DNA from: SAR116 cluster alpha proteobacterium HIMB100
Lineage (GTDB): Bacteria > Pseudomonadota > Alphaproteobacteria > Puniceispirillales > Puniceispirillaceae
Length of the DNA stretch: 64,000 nucleotides
NCBI GenBank assembly: GCA_000238815.2
Contig: AFXB01000007.1
Span: 21,336-85,335, forward strand
Reading direction: 5' to 3'
The translations under genes and the position numbers were made by a program. The notes beneath the pieces are model-generated. The model worked only from the letters and a program-made list of their open reading frames with translations, was not told where the DNA came from and ran no database searches. Every line of letters begins with the position of its first letter. Position 1 is the stretch's first letter. Positions 17,218-26,413 of the stretch are shown here, one piece after another.

Positions 17218-17304
17218 CTAAGGCAGGCTTTGAATCCCCTGCCAGACAAAGATCACAAGCACCACAATAATTGATGCGATCACCAGCTTTTGTAACAGAT
17301 TCAT
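17218..17304 (-). CDS. Very small membrane protein (28 aa)
   Basis: A 28-codon frame opens at ATG 17304 with AAGGGG 6 nt upstream. The product is a single transmembrane helix: positively charged start (LLQKL), then VIASIIVVLVIFVW, and a short polar tail. Size, ribosome binding site and hydrophobicity fit a genuine bacterial small membrane protein. It is too short for normal gene finding. Function is unknown. Confidence 0.5.
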   Translation of the reverse strand: MNLLQKLVIASIIVVLVIFVWQGIQSLP

Positions 17305-17474
17305 ATTTGGCCCCTTGCCTCATCATCTCACAATATAGAACGGCTGCTCACATTATGGACTGATTGTACCCGCCGCATCAAGTCTGATCACGGCAAAACC
17401 GCCTGTCAGCTTTCCAAACCAGCAAAGCCAGCCTACACTCAACCCCAGCTCAATCCAAAAAGAGGTCTGCTATC

Positions 17475-18275
17475 ATGGCTGCATACGCGCTTTCACAAGA
17501 TACCATCACTCAGTTCAGTACTGACGGCGTTATCGTTCTGCGCGGCCTGTTCACTGACCATATGGCACTGATTGCAGAGGCGATTGACCAGAATATGGCC
17601 AGCCCCGGGCCCTATGCGGCGGAAAATCTGCTTCCTGGTGAATCCGGCCGGTTTTTTGATGATTACTGTAACTGGCAGCGGATACCGGCTCTGCGTGAAG
17701 TGATCTACACATCAGAGGCTGGCCGGGTGGCCGCCGCGCTGATGCGCTCACACACGGCCCAGCTGTTTCATGATCATGTTCTGGTCAAAGAGCCGGGCAC
17801 AGCCAAACCCACCCCCTGGCATCAGGACAGCCCCTATTATTTTGTTGAAGGGGCCCAGACTCTCAGCTTCTGGATACCGGTTGAGCCAGTAGAAGAGGCA
17901 ACGCTGCGTTGTGTGAAAGGCTCGCATAAATGGGACAGGCCTGTGCGGCCGACCAGATGGCTGAAAGAAGATAATTTCTACGCAGATACAGATACATATA
18001 TGCCTATTCCTGATCCAGATTCTGAAGATATGAATATCGCCGAATGGGCATTGGCACCAGGTGATGCGGTGGCGTTTGATTTTCGCATTCTGCATGGGGC
18101 GCGCGGCAATCATACAGACCGGCGGCGGCGGGCGTTGTCGTTGCGGTTTGTTGGTGATGATGCGGTCTATGTGGACCGGCCGGGCCGTACCTCACCGCCT
18201 TTCCCGGGCCATGGCATGATACCTGGTCAACGCCTGCGAACGGACTGGTTTCCGCATATCTGGCCACAGCAATAA
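17475..18275 (+). CDS. Phytanoyl-CoA dioxygenase (PhyH) family protein
   Basis: A 266-residue Fe(II)/2-oxoglutarate dioxygenase. The iron triad is H116 and D118 in PWHQDSPYY and H207 in FRILHGARGN; the 2-oxoglutarate arginine is in RRALSLRFVG. The PhyH family hydroxylates lipids and small acids, and the substrate cannot be told here. AGAGGT precedes the ATG. It stands alone, convergent with the RTX gene across a GC-rich hairpin. Confidence 0.87.
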   Translation: MAAYALSQDTITQFSTDGVIVLRGLFTDHMALIAEAIDQNMASPGPYAAENLLPGESGRFFDDYCNWQRIPALREVIYTSEAGRVAAALMRSHTAQLFHDHVLVKEPGTAKPTPWHQDSPYYFVEGAQTLSFWIPVEPVEEATLRCVKGSHKWDRPVRPTRWLKEDNFYADTDTYMPIPDPDSEDMNIAEWALAPGDAVAFDFRILHGARGNHTDRRRRALSLRFVGDDAVYVDRPGRTSPPFPGHGMIPGQRLRTDWFPHIWPQQ

Positions 18276-18277
18276 GA

Positions 18278-18293
18278 TGGGCGGGCCCCGCCC
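18278..18293. terminator. GC-rich hairpin between convergent genes
   Basis: GGGCGGG and CCCGCCC form a compact dyad between the convergent PhyH and RTX genes. No T-tract follows, so it is at best a weak or factor-aided terminator for both. Confidence 0.35.
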
Positions 18294-18299
18294 CTCACC

Positions 18300-19748
18300 T
18301 CAGGCGATCTCAAACACAGCCCATGTCAGATCGTCTGTGAAATCTTCCAGCATCATAATAGTCACATCATCGCCCAAACTGGCTGTGCCCTTGGTGTCAT
18401 AAATCAGCGTTTCTTGCTTTGTGTTGTCATTGGTTGCACTGGTCTGTGAGAAATAGCTGCCCAGGCCCCACCTGATTTCCGCCGCGTCTGCCAGGGCGGC
18501 CAGTTTTTCAGCCCTGCTCGTTTTGGCGTTAATGGCCGTGATATCCGCCTGATCAAGGTCAATCAGCAACCTGTCCCCTTCACCCGGATTGAAATCTGTT
18601 ACCACGTCAAAAAAGGTTTTCGTGCCACCAAGGGTGAATTTATCTGCCCCTGCGCCGCCGGTCAGGATATGCCCGCCGGTCAGCACATCATCCCCTTCAA
18701 AGCCAAAGATGCGCTGTGTTGTCGCCGTACCGGTCAGATTGTCATTGCCTGTCGTGCCTGCGGTAATCTGATCAAGCAGCAGATAGAGGGCTGTGGTAAT
18801 GAAATTGCTTGTGGCAAGAGTGCATGTATAGCCCTTTAATATGGCCAGAATATCGGCCCCCTTGGTCAGCAGAACCGTATCGCTTCCCGCTTGGCCAAAA
18901 TAGATATCGCTTAAAGCCCCAATATCTAGCTTATCACCTGTGGCAAAGTCAGTAATGATATCGGCCTCAGCCAGCTTGTCACTTTCTGCGCTCAGAATAA
19001 AGGTGTCATTGCCCACCCTGCCGGTCAGCGTGTCCTTACCCAGCCCGCCGTCAAGGGTGTCATTGCCTGTGCCGCCGGTGAGGGTATCGTTGCCTTCAAA
19101 TGCGAATATTTTTGTCCGGCTGTCTGTCAGTGAAAGCTGATCATCGCCTGTTGTAACGATCACAAGCCTTGTTAAGGACACGAGTGTATCTGAAGAAGTT
19201 TTGAATATCCTGTCAAAATAGACATTTGAATAATTGATTATTTGTACAAATGCCCGGCCTTCAGCATTCATCAATGTCATTCTGTCGCCATAAGAATAAT
19301 CAAACCAGATTTCTTTAAGATCGCCTATATCCAATGTAACCAGATGTCCGTATGAATGTTTAGCCGTGTCTGTTTCTGAAAGCAGACGGCTTCCCTCTGT
19401 GTCCAGCTTCACGGTCACATTATGCCCCTTTGTCAGGATATAGGTGTCCGTCCCCTTGCCGCCGTCCAGAATATCATCCCCGTCCCCACCCTTCAGAACT
19501 ACCCCGTCGAACAAACCAAGCAGAATATCATCGCCGTCTGAGCCTGTTACTGTGCTGTCAGCTGATGCAGGAACAAGTACTTCACTGAGGTTTACCGTTC
19601 CGCTTTGTGATATAAAATCATCAGCATCCAGGGGTATAGTCTGGTTGTCAAAATCTTTCAGAACAGCCATGAAAGACAGATATTCACGACTGCCGAACCA
19701 TTCAATCGAACTTTGCCGGTACAAGATAAGATCATCGCCGGACTGCAC
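18300..19748 (-). CDS. RTX hemolysin-type calcium-binding protein, apparently 5'-truncated
   Basis: The 482 residues from GTG 19748 hold at least three RTX blocks: GGDGDDILDGGKGTD (about 76-90), GGTGNDTLDGGLGKDTLTG (about 227-245) and a third near 345-375 with GFEGDDVLTGG and GGAGADKF. Each is followed by a beta module with DFATGDKLDIG or DFNPGEGDRLLID. Such proteins leave through type I secretion and fold on calcium. RTX-like coding continues upstream of the GTG (PVIADFTKGDQINIGN, 19768-19814) to an in-frame TAA at 19848, with no ATG, GTG or TTG in between and no ribosome binding site. The gene looks cut at its 5' end, next to the acyl-CoA synthetase. It may be a remnant. Confidence 0.7.
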   Translation of the reverse strand: MQSGDDLILYRQSSIEWFGSREYLSFMAVLKDFDNQTIPLDADDFISQSGTVNLSEVLVPASADSTVTGSDGDDILLGLFDGVVLKGGDGDDILDGGKGTDTYILTKGHNVTVKLDTEGSRLLSETDTAKHSYGHLVTLDIGDLKEIWFDYSYGDRMTLMNAEGRAFVQIINYSNVYFDRIFKTSSDTLVSLTRLVIVTTGDDQLSLTDSRTKIFAFEGNDTLTGGTGNDTLDGGLGKDTLTGRVGNDTFILSAESDKLAEADIITDFATGDKLDIGALSDIYFGQAGSDTVLLTKGADILAILKGYTCTLATSNFITTALYLLLDQITAGTTGNDNLTGTATTQRIFGFEGDDVLTGGHILTGGAGADKFTLGGTKTFFDVVTDFNPGEGDRLLIDLDQADITAINAKTSRAEKLAALADAAEIRWGLGSYFSQTSATNDNTKQETLIYDTKGTASLGDDVTIMMLEDFTDDLTWAVFEIA

Positions 19749-19858
19749 CCAGAATACACTTTTTGCGTTCCCGATATTAATTTGATCGCCTTTTGTGAAA
19801 TCGGCTATAACCGGTGCTTCCCGATGTGTCCTTGTTCTGCAGGTGTTTTATCGGCGCC

Positions 19859-21619
19859 TTAAGGGGTGCGGTAGAGCCCCGCCAGCCGGTCTTCATAAAC
19901 CTGGCTCACCACATGACGCCTGACTTTCAATGTCGGGGTCATCTGGCTGTTCTCAACCGAAAAGGCTTCATTGGCAATCAGGAAATGGCGCACCCGCTCA
20001 TACCCCGACAGGCGCGCCTCGGCCCGGCGGATGGCCGCCCCAATTTTTGCCGTCTGTTCTGCCTTATCCAGGGCCGCCAGCTCATCAGCCGGCACAATCA
20101 CCGCGACCAAATGCGGCCGCTTATCGCCCCAGACCATGATTTGCGCTATTTCCGGCTCAATCCCATATTCGGCCTCGACTTTGGTCGGGGCGATATTATC
20201 ACCGCCCGAATTCACGATCATATCCTTTTTGCGGCCGGTAATGGTGATATAGCCATCGCCGTCAATCGTCGCAATGTCCCCCGTATGCAACCATCCCTTA
20301 ACAAGGGTCTCTTCTGTTGCCGCCTGATTGCGCCAATAGCCTTTCATCAGGCAGTCACCTCTGGCCAACAGCTCGCCATCCTCGCCCAGCTTCACCTCTA
20401 CCCCGTCTACGGCCGGACCAACCGTTTCAATACGGATACGCCCCGGGCGGTTGGCCGAGATCAGAGGAGAAGCTTCGGTCTGGCCATAGCCTTGCAGAAT
20501 ATTCACCCCCAGAGCCAGAAAAAACGTCCCGATATCCGGGTTCAGCGCGGCCCCGCCTGACACAAAATACGCCAGCCGCCCGCCAAAACGCTGCCGCACT
20601 TTTTTGCGCACCAGCCCCTCCAGCAGCTTATCCAGAACCAGCTCTGCCACGCCCAGCCTCTTACAAGCCAGCTTTTTGCGGCCCAGCCGGACCGCCGCGG
20701 CAAACAGCTTTGCCGAAAGCCCACCCTTTGCGGCCACACCTTTGGTGATGCGATCATGCAACAGCTCATAAAGCCGGGGAACAGCGGTCATTAATGTTGG
20801 TTTTACTTCAGCCAGATTGGCCGATATCTTGTCCCGTCCTTCACAATACCAGACCTCTGCTGCCATCTGCACAGGCAGATGCAGACCGGCGGTATGCTCA
20901 TAGGCATGTGACAAGGGCAGCAGGCTGAGGAAGACCGCACCCTGTTCTGCCCTGCCTTCAGCCAGCAGAACAAAAGCAGCGTCAATATTGGCTTGTATGG
21001 ATTTATGGGTCAGCAAAACCGCTTTCGGCCGCCCGCCAGTTCCGGAGGTATAAATCAGGCAGGCCGGGTCTTCTTCATCTGCCGGGTAAATTATCTCCTC
21101 CAACAGAACCGCCTCTCCGGAAACAGCGGTAATCTCGTCAAACAGATGCACGTCCAGCCCCTCAGGGGGCTCCTGGGCCTCTGTCAGCGGATCCATACAG
21201 ATAATATTTGTAATCCTGTCCTGTTCAGCCAGAACAGTAAACAGGGTATCAGCTATCTTGCCACCAGAGCAGATCACCAGCTTTGCCTCAGAATGGCTGA
21301 CCAGATAGGCATGATCATCAGCTGTATTGGTTGTATATGCCGGAACTACAACCGCTCCCATGGTCATAATCGCCAGATCGGCAACAGCCCAGCTGACCCG
21401 GTTTTCCCCGCACAACACCACATGGTCACCGGGTTTCAGCCCAAGCGTTTTCAGATATCTGGCAAGGCGGCTGACCTGATCTGCTGTCTGCGTATAGCTC
21501 AGGCCGCGCCACTCGCCGCCCGTCTTTTCAAAAAATAACGGCTTATCGGGGTGAAGGCGGGCCTGTTCGGCAAACCGCCTGACCAGATGCGCTGGCTGTG
21601 TTGAAAACGCGGTAAACAT
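19859..21619 (-). CDS. Long-chain acyl-CoA synthetase (AMP-binding)
   Basis: A 586-residue ANL-superfamily enzyme that activates fatty acids to acyl-CoA through an acyl-AMP. The P-loop-like motif is LIYTSGTGGRPKAVLLTH; the A5 motif is GYGQTEASP; GWLHTGDIATIDGDGYITITG and RKKDMIVNSGGDNIAP follow. The length and the FACS-like N-terminus (LARYLKTLGLKPGDHVVLCG) fit the long-chain synthetase group. ATG 21619 overlaps the SixA stop (TGATG), so it is coupled to that phosphatase gene. It ends just downstream of the truncated RTX gene. Confidence 0.92.
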   Translation of the reverse strand: MFTAFSTQPAHLVRRFAEQARLHPDKPLFFEKTGGEWRGLSYTQTADQVSRLARYLKTLGLKPGDHVVLCGENRVSWAVADLAIMTMGAVVVPAYTTNTADDHAYLVSHSEAKLVICSGGKIADTLFTVLAEQDRITNIICMDPLTEAQEPPEGLDVHLFDEITAVSGEAVLLEEIIYPADEEDPACLIYTSGTGGRPKAVLLTHKSIQANIDAAFVLLAEGRAEQGAVFLSLLPLSHAYEHTAGLHLPVQMAAEVWYCEGRDKISANLAEVKPTLMTAVPRLYELLHDRITKGVAAKGGLSAKLFAAAVRLGRKKLACKRLGVAELVLDKLLEGLVRKKVRQRFGGRLAYFVSGGAALNPDIGTFFLALGVNILQGYGQTEASPLISANRPGRIRIETVGPAVDGVEVKLGEDGELLARGDCLMKGYWRNQAATEETLVKGWLHTGDIATIDGDGYITITGRKKDMIVNSGGDNIAPTKVEAEYGIEPEIAQIMVWGDKRPHLVAVIVPADELAALDKAEQTAKIGAAIRRAEARLSGYERVRHFLIANEAFSVENSQMTPTLKVRRHVVSQVYEDRLAGLYRTP

Positions 21620-22140
21620 CACACAGCCTCTGCTTGTTGTGCCAGCAATTTATCAGCCTTGATAAAGGCGGTCAGCTTGGCCTGGCCGGGCTGTAGTTCG
21701 GCAAAGACTGTCGCCAGCTCTAAAACCGCCGCACAGCTGGTCGGCATATGTACACAATCAGGGGTAAGTTCTTCTTCGGCAAGACACCAGTTCAAAAACA
21801 TCACCAACCCGGGATTATGGGCAATTACAACCACACAATCAATATTCTGATCCACCTGCCTCACCGCCCTGCACAGCGTATTTACCCCGCTCTCATACAA
21901 ACTGTCCTGAAAATCCACATTACATTCCGGCCAATGGGGGCGGGCCAATTCAAATGTTTGCTGAGTGCGAACCGCCGAAGAACACAAAACAGAAGCTCCG
22001 GCACCAACAAACCGGCTGATCTCTGTGGCCACAAGCGGCAAAGCGCGCTGGCCATGGCGCGACACGGGTCTATTAAAATCAGACAATCCGCCAGCATCCC
22101 AGTCAGATTTGGCATGGCGAAGCAAAATAAGGCGCGGCAT
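21619..22140 (-). CDS. sixA: SixA-like histidine phosphatase
   Basis: A 173-residue phosphoglycerate-mutase-like protein of the SixA branch: MPRLILLRHAKSDWD carries the RH catalytic motif (R8, H9), and VVVIAHNPGLVMFL holds the second catalytic His. SixA removes phosphate from histidine phosphotransfer proteins, though many relatives have unknown targets. AAGAGGTC sits before ATG 22140, chosen over TTG 22158. It is co-translated with the acyl-CoA synthetase. Confidence 0.85.
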   Translation of the reverse strand: MPRLILLRHAKSDWDAGGLSDFNRPVSRHGQRALPLVATEISRFVGAGASVLCSSAVRTQQTFELARPHWPECNVDFQDSLYESGVNTLCRAVRQVDQNIDCVVVIAHNPGLVMFLNWCLAEEELTPDCVHMPTSCAAVLELATVFAELQPGQAKLTAFIKADKLLAQQAEAV

Positions 22141-22238
22141 ATGACCTCTTTTGTTCAAGCTAGGCTGAAGTTATGGATATTCTGATAGGAAAGGCGAAAA
22201 AAGCAAGTCCTGATCCGCATCTGAGCCCTGATTAAGAC

Positions 22239-22268
22239 TTGTGAGATATAAAACTATCTTCGTATAGT
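22239..22268 (+). promoter_or_regulatory. Candidate cysK promoter
   Basis: TTGTGA (22239-22244) and TATAGT (22263-22268) are separated by 18 bp and lie about 60 bp upstream of cysK. The -10 overlaps an inverted repeat, ACTAT-cttcgt-ATAGT (22253-22268), which could bind a repressor. This is a match by eye only. Confidence 0.35.
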
Positions 22269-22328
22269 ATCGATGCAGACCAGCGACAGAATTTTATCCA
22301 TGAACTTTGAAAAGAATGAGCCTGACAC

Positions 22329-23339
22329 ATGCATCCCGCTTCTGATTTCAGTGCACTTATCGGCAACACCCCGCTTATCCGTTTGAACAGCTTGTCTGAC
22401 CTGACCGGATGCGAGATTTACGGCAAAGCCGAATTCATGAATCCGGGCGGATCTGTAAAAGACCGGGCTGCAAAGGCGATTATCGACCATGCTGAGGCCA
22501 CTGGCCAGCTGAAGGCTGGTGGCACAATCGTCGAAGGCACGGCCGGAAATACAGGCATCAGCTTAACGCTCGTCGGGCGGGCCAGAGGCTATAAATCTGT
22601 AATTGTAATGCCGGAAACACAAAGCCAGGAAAAAAAGGATGTTTTGCGTGTCTGTGGTGCAGATTTGCGACTGGTTCCGGCGGTCCCTTATCGCGATCCA
22701 AATAATTATGTGCGCTACTCTGAGCGGCTGGCAAATGAGCTGGCAGACAACACCGCAGAGGGCGTCATCTGGGCCAATCAATTTGATAATGTGGCTAATC
22801 GTGACGGCCATTTCAACACAACCGGACCTGAATTCTGGGACCAGACAGACGGCCGTATAAATGGCTTTATCTGTGCAGTGGGATCAGGTGGCACATTGGC
22901 AGGCACTGCGATGTATCTGAAATCAAAAAACAAAGATATTCGGATCGGGCTTGCTGACCCAATGGGTTCAGCCCTTTACCATCATTACACTCATGGCAGC
23001 CTGAAGGCTGAAGGCGGGTCAGTATCTGAAGGCATCGGCCAAGGCCGGATCACCGCTAATCTGGCTGATGCGCCTGTGGACAGAGCCTATCAGATCAGTG
23101 ATGCCGAAGCGCTGCCCCTGATGTTTGAGCTGATGGAAAAAGAGGGGCTGTATCTGGGCGGGTCGAGCGCAATTAATGTCGCCGGAGCCTATCATATGGC
23201 CAAAGATATGGGCCCGGGTCATGTTATCTGCACTATCTTGTGTGATTCTGGTCAGCGTTATCAGTCTAAAATCTGGAATCCGGCTTTCCTGCGGGAAAAA
23301 AACTTGCCGGTACCGGCATGGCTTGAAGGAGAGGCGTAA
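22329..23339 (+). CDS. cysK: Cysteine synthase family (O-acetylserine sulfhydrylase-like)
   Basis: A 336-residue fold-type II PLP enzyme. The PLP lysine is K44 in NPGGSVKDRAA; EGTAGNTGISL is the substrate loop; GSGGTLAGTAMYL binds the phosphate; SGQRYQSK is near the C-terminus. It makes cysteine from O-acetylserine and sulfide. The sequence VSEGIGQGRITANL marks the branch often annotated cysteine synthase A. The stop overlaps the sseA start (TAATG), so cysteine synthesis and sulfur-transfer genes are coupled. Confidence 0.9.
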   Translation: MHPASDFSALIGNTPLIRLNSLSDLTGCEIYGKAEFMNPGGSVKDRAAKAIIDHAEATGQLKAGGTIVEGTAGNTGISLTLVGRARGYKSVIVMPETQSQEKKDVLRVCGADLRLVPAVPYRDPNNYVRYSERLANELADNTAEGVIWANQFDNVANRDGHFNTTGPEFWDQTDGRINGFICAVGSGGTLAGTAMYLKSKNKDIRIGLADPMGSALYHHYTHGSLKAEGGSVSEGIGQGRITANLADAPVDRAYQISDAEALPLMFELMEKEGLYLGGSSAINVAGAYHMAKDMGPGHVICTILCDSGQRYQSKIWNPAFLREKNLPVPAWLEGEA

Positions 23340-24178
23340 TGCAGACAACACTCGTTACTGTGGACTGGCTTCTGTCCCGGTCTGATACAAATATTCTGAT
23401 TTTTGATGCAAGCTACTTCCTTCCCACTATGGGACGCGATGGACGCACAGAATATGACAAGGCCCATATTCCGGGGGCTGTGTTTTTTGATATTGACGGC
23501 ATTAAGGATGAAACCTCTGCGCTGCCGCACATGATCCCGTCCGCTGAGGTGTTTCAGGCGACAATGCGTATGCTTGGCCTGCGCGACGGCCAACAAATTG
23601 TGGTTTATGATGATTCTCCGTTTCTGTCGTCTGCCCGGGCATGGTGGATGTTGCGTTATTTTGGCCATTTGCCGGTGGCTGTTCTGGATGGCGGCTTGCG
23701 TGCCTGGCGCGAGGCAGGTGGTGCGCTGACAAGCAATGTCCCTGCCCTGTCAGCTGGCAATTTCACCGCCACTGCACCTGCTGAAGCGGATGTGATCACC
23801 TTTGCTGAACTTGAAGCGGCCGTGCGTACCGGCACAGCTGATCAGATCCTTGATGCACGGGCGGCAAACCGCTTTGCCGGTCAGGCCGCTGAACCGCGCC
23901 CGGGCCTGCGTGCAGGTCATATTCCAGGATCACTTAACCTGCCCATTAGCGATATTCTGAATACAGATACTGGCAAGCTGAAGTCTGCTGAACAGTTATC
24001 CACACTATTTGCTGCTGCCGGGCTGGATATGCATCAGCCAGCTGTGACCACATGCGGCTCAGGCGTGACTGCTGCCGGGCTGACATTGGCTCTGGCGATT
24101 TTGGGTAAAACAGATATCCGGCTTTATGACGGCTCATGGTCTGAATGGGGCGCTTCTGACGCCCCGATTGAGACCTGA
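23339..24178 (+). CDS. sseA: Thiosulfate/3-mercaptopyruvate sulfurtransferase
   Basis: A 279-residue double-rhodanese protein. The N-terminal rhodanese domain is the inactive one (FDASYFLPTMGRDGRTEYDKA); the C-terminal one has the active Cys at C239 in TTCGSGVTAAGL. CGSGVTA is the 3-mercaptopyruvate sulfurtransferase type of loop. It transfers sulfane sulfur from mercaptopyruvate to acceptors such as cyanide or thioredoxin. It is in an operon with cysK. Confidence 0.92.
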   Translation: MQTTLVTVDWLLSRSDTNILIFDASYFLPTMGRDGRTEYDKAHIPGAVFFDIDGIKDETSALPHMIPSAEVFQATMRMLGLRDGQQIVVYDDSPFLSSARAWWMLRYFGHLPVAVLDGGLRAWREAGGALTSNVPALSAGNFTATAPAEADVITFAELEAAVRTGTADQILDARAANRFAGQAAEPRPGLRAGHIPGSLNLPISDILNTDTGKLKSAEQLSTLFAAAGLDMHQPAVTTCGSGVTAAGLTLALAILGKTDIRLYDGSWSEWGASDAPIET

Positions 24179-24194
24179 GATAAACACCTGTTGC

Positions 24195-24971
24195 TTAATG
24201 ATCCAGGATCTGGCTCAGGAACAGCTTGGTGCGGTCTGACTGCGGATTGTTGAAGAAAGCCTCTGGCTCATTCTGTTCAACAATCTGTCCTTCATCCATG
24301 AAAATCACCCGGTTTGCAACCTTGCGGGCAAAGCCCATCTCATGGGTGACACAAATCATGGACATGCCGTCTTCAGCCAGAGACACCATGGTGTCCAGAA
24401 CTTCTTTAATCATTTCCGGGTCAAGTGCAGATGTCGGCTCATCAAACAGCATCAGCTTAGGTTCCATGCATAATGATCTTGCAATCGCCACACGCTGCTG
24501 CTGGCCGCCAGATAACTGGCCGGGATATTTATGGGCCTGTTCCGGGATTTTGACCCGCTCCAGATATTTCATCGCAATTTCTTCAGCATCCGCCTTAGGC
24601 ATCTTGCGCACCCAAATCGGAGCCAATGTGCAATTCTCCAGGATAGTTAAATGCGGGAACAAATTGAAATGCTGGAACACCATCCCCACATCACGGCGGA
24701 TTTCATCAATATTCTTCAAATCATTATTCAGGGTGATGCCCTGCACGGTGATATCCCCGTCCTGATGTTCTTCCAGGCGGTTCAGGCATCGGATCAATGT
24801 TGACTTACCAGAACCTGACGGCCCGCAAATCACAATCCGCTCACCTTTATGAACGGTCAGATTGATATCGCGCAGCACATGGAAACTGCCATACCATTTA
24901 TTGACAGCCTGCATTGAGATCATCACCTCATCACTGACGTTCATTTTTGATGCTGCTGTTTTTCCAGCCAT
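24195..24971 (-). CDS. aapP: General L-amino acid ABC transporter ATP-binding protein
   Basis: A 258-residue ABC ATPase. Walker A is GPSGSGKS at 50-57, the signature is [15 protein letters not shown], Walker B is [14 protein letters not shown], and the switch His is in VTHEMGFAR. Long blocks such as [20 protein letters not shown] match the AapP proteins of rhizobia as I recall them. It powers the broad-range amino acid importer with AapQ and AapM. It is the last gene of aapJ-Q-M-P and ends convergently with sseA only 16 bp away. Confidence 0.93.
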   Translation of the reverse strand: MAGKTAASKMNVSDEVMISMQAVNKWYGSFHVLRDINLTVHKGERIVICGPSGSGKSTLIRCLNRLEEHQDGDITVQGITLNNDLKNIDEIRRDVGMVFQHFNLFPHLTILENCTLAPIWVRKMPKADAEEIAMKYLERVKIPEQAHKYPGQLSGGQQQRVAIARSLCMEPKLMLFDEPTSALDPEMIKEVLDTMVSLAEDGMSMICVTHEMGFARKVANRVIFMDEGQIVEQNEPEAFFNNPQSDRTKLFLSQILDH

Positions 24972-24999
24972 AATCAGCTCCTGTTTGACTGAACCTGCC

Positions 25000-26412
25000 T
25001 TAATGACGGCGGGACTTACTCAGTTTGTTTTCCATATAAATCGAATAGCGTGACATGCCAAAGCAGAACACGAAGAAAATAACCGCAATATACAGATACA
25101 TGGTCACGGCCTGTACAGGTGATGACCAGGCCGCATCTGCGATCGCTGACTGACCAGCCCCAAGCAAGTCGAAAATGCCGACAATTGAGACCAATGTCGT
25201 ATCCTTAAATAACCCGATAAAGGTATTCACAATGCCCGGGATCACATGAGTCAGGGCCTGCGGCAGTATAATCAGCCGCATTGACTGCCAATAAGACAGC
25301 CCCATCGCCTGTGCGCCTTCATACTGGCCTTTATCAATTGCCTGCAGACCACCGCGAATGACCTCCGCCATATAAGCGGCGGAAAACAGCATCACCCCGA
25401 TCAACGCCCGTAACAGATTATCAAAATTCACCCCCTCTGGCAGGAACAAGGGCAGCATAACAGACGCCATGAACAATACGGTGATCAGAGGAACCCCGCG
25501 CCAGAATTCGATGAAAATGGTACAGATAAGACGGGCCACCGGCATTTCAGACCGCCGTCCAAGGGCCAAAACAATCCCCAGGGGCAGTGAGGCAACAATA
25601 CCTGTCACGGCAACCACCAGCGTGATCAGCAGACCGCCCCAATCACGTGTATCGACAGGCTCAAGACCAAAATCAACAGCCCCAACCCCTCTGACGGCAT
25701 TGTAAATCACAAACACCCAGCCGGTCAGGCCAATCAGCGCATGAAACTCACCCATATTGGCGCCGAGATAGCCCTGCTTGGCCAGTCGCCCAACCGAAAT
25801 GACCGCAAGCCCGATTATAAGCCACAATCCGATAGACCCAAATGGCGTTGCTGAATTTCCACCTGTTAACAAAATGAAGGCCACCAGCGGATAGAGGGTC
25901 AGCATCCCTGCCCCGACCTCGCGCCGCCATGGCATTTTTTCAATCAGCACATAGCCCAGCCCGATAAGACCGATAAGCACGCTCAGATTGACCCGCCACA
26001 ATTCTTCCGAAGGATATGGGCCATACATAATGAATTTGTGCTTAGCATAGATGAATGGCCAGCATGCCCCATGCCATCCAGACGGAAGACTGCCGCCCTG
26101 GTCAACCGTCCAACAGGCTTCCCGCTTAATCCCGTCTGGATCAGACCAGACCGCAGAAAAAAGCGAAAAATCAAGAAGGGTGTAAATCTGGGTGAACCCA
26201 AAATACAATAAAAAGACAGACAGGGCCGCCACACTCAATGAACGGATCATCGCCCCAACAGAGCTGTAATCCGCCATGCTGGCAAACACATTATGCCACA
26301 GCCACCCTGTTATGCCTGCTTCTGTTGCAGGAGGTGGTAATAACGGGGCGTCTGTTGTGCGCACAAATGCCTGTTCAGACTGCTGTTTTACAGCCTTGTT
26401 CTTCTCGGCCAT
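25000..26412 (-). CDS. aapM: General L-amino acid ABC transporter permease AapM
   Basis: A 470-residue inner-membrane permease with N-terminal extra helices and a large loop rich in Trp and Cys, then the HisM-type transport domain ([20 protein letters not shown], followed by [14 protein letters not shown], the EAA loop that contacts the ATPase). Length and layout match AapM. It begins 1 bp after the AapQ stop and is followed by aapP. Confidence 0.92.
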   Translation of the reverse strand: MAEKNKAVKQQSEQAFVRTTDAPLLPPPATEAGITGWLWHNVFASMADYSSVGAMIRSLSVAALSVFLLYFGFTQIYTLLDFSLFSAVWSDPDGIKREACWTVDQGGSLPSGWHGACWPFIYAKHKFIMYGPYPSEELWRVNLSVLIGLIGLGYVLIEKMPWRREVGAGMLTLYPLVAFILLTGGNSATPFGSIGLWLIIGLAVISVGRLAKQGYLGANMGEFHALIGLTGWVFVIYNAVRGVGAVDFGLEPVDTRDWGGLLITLVVAVTGIVASLPLGIVLALGRRSEMPVARLICTIFIEFWRGVPLITVLFMASVMLPLFLPEGVNFDNLLRALIGVMLFSAAYMAEVIRGGLQAIDKGQYEGAQAMGLSYWQSMRLIILPQALTHVIPGIVNTFIGLFKDTTLVSIVGIFDLLGAGQSAIADAAWSSPVQAVTMYLYIAVIFFVFCFGMSRYSIYMENKLSKSRRH

Positions 26413-26413
26413 T

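Noticed and set aside
19814..20560. 248-residue plus-strand ORF
   Set aside because: It is fully antisense to the conserved acyl-CoA synthetase and has no ribosome binding site or family motif.
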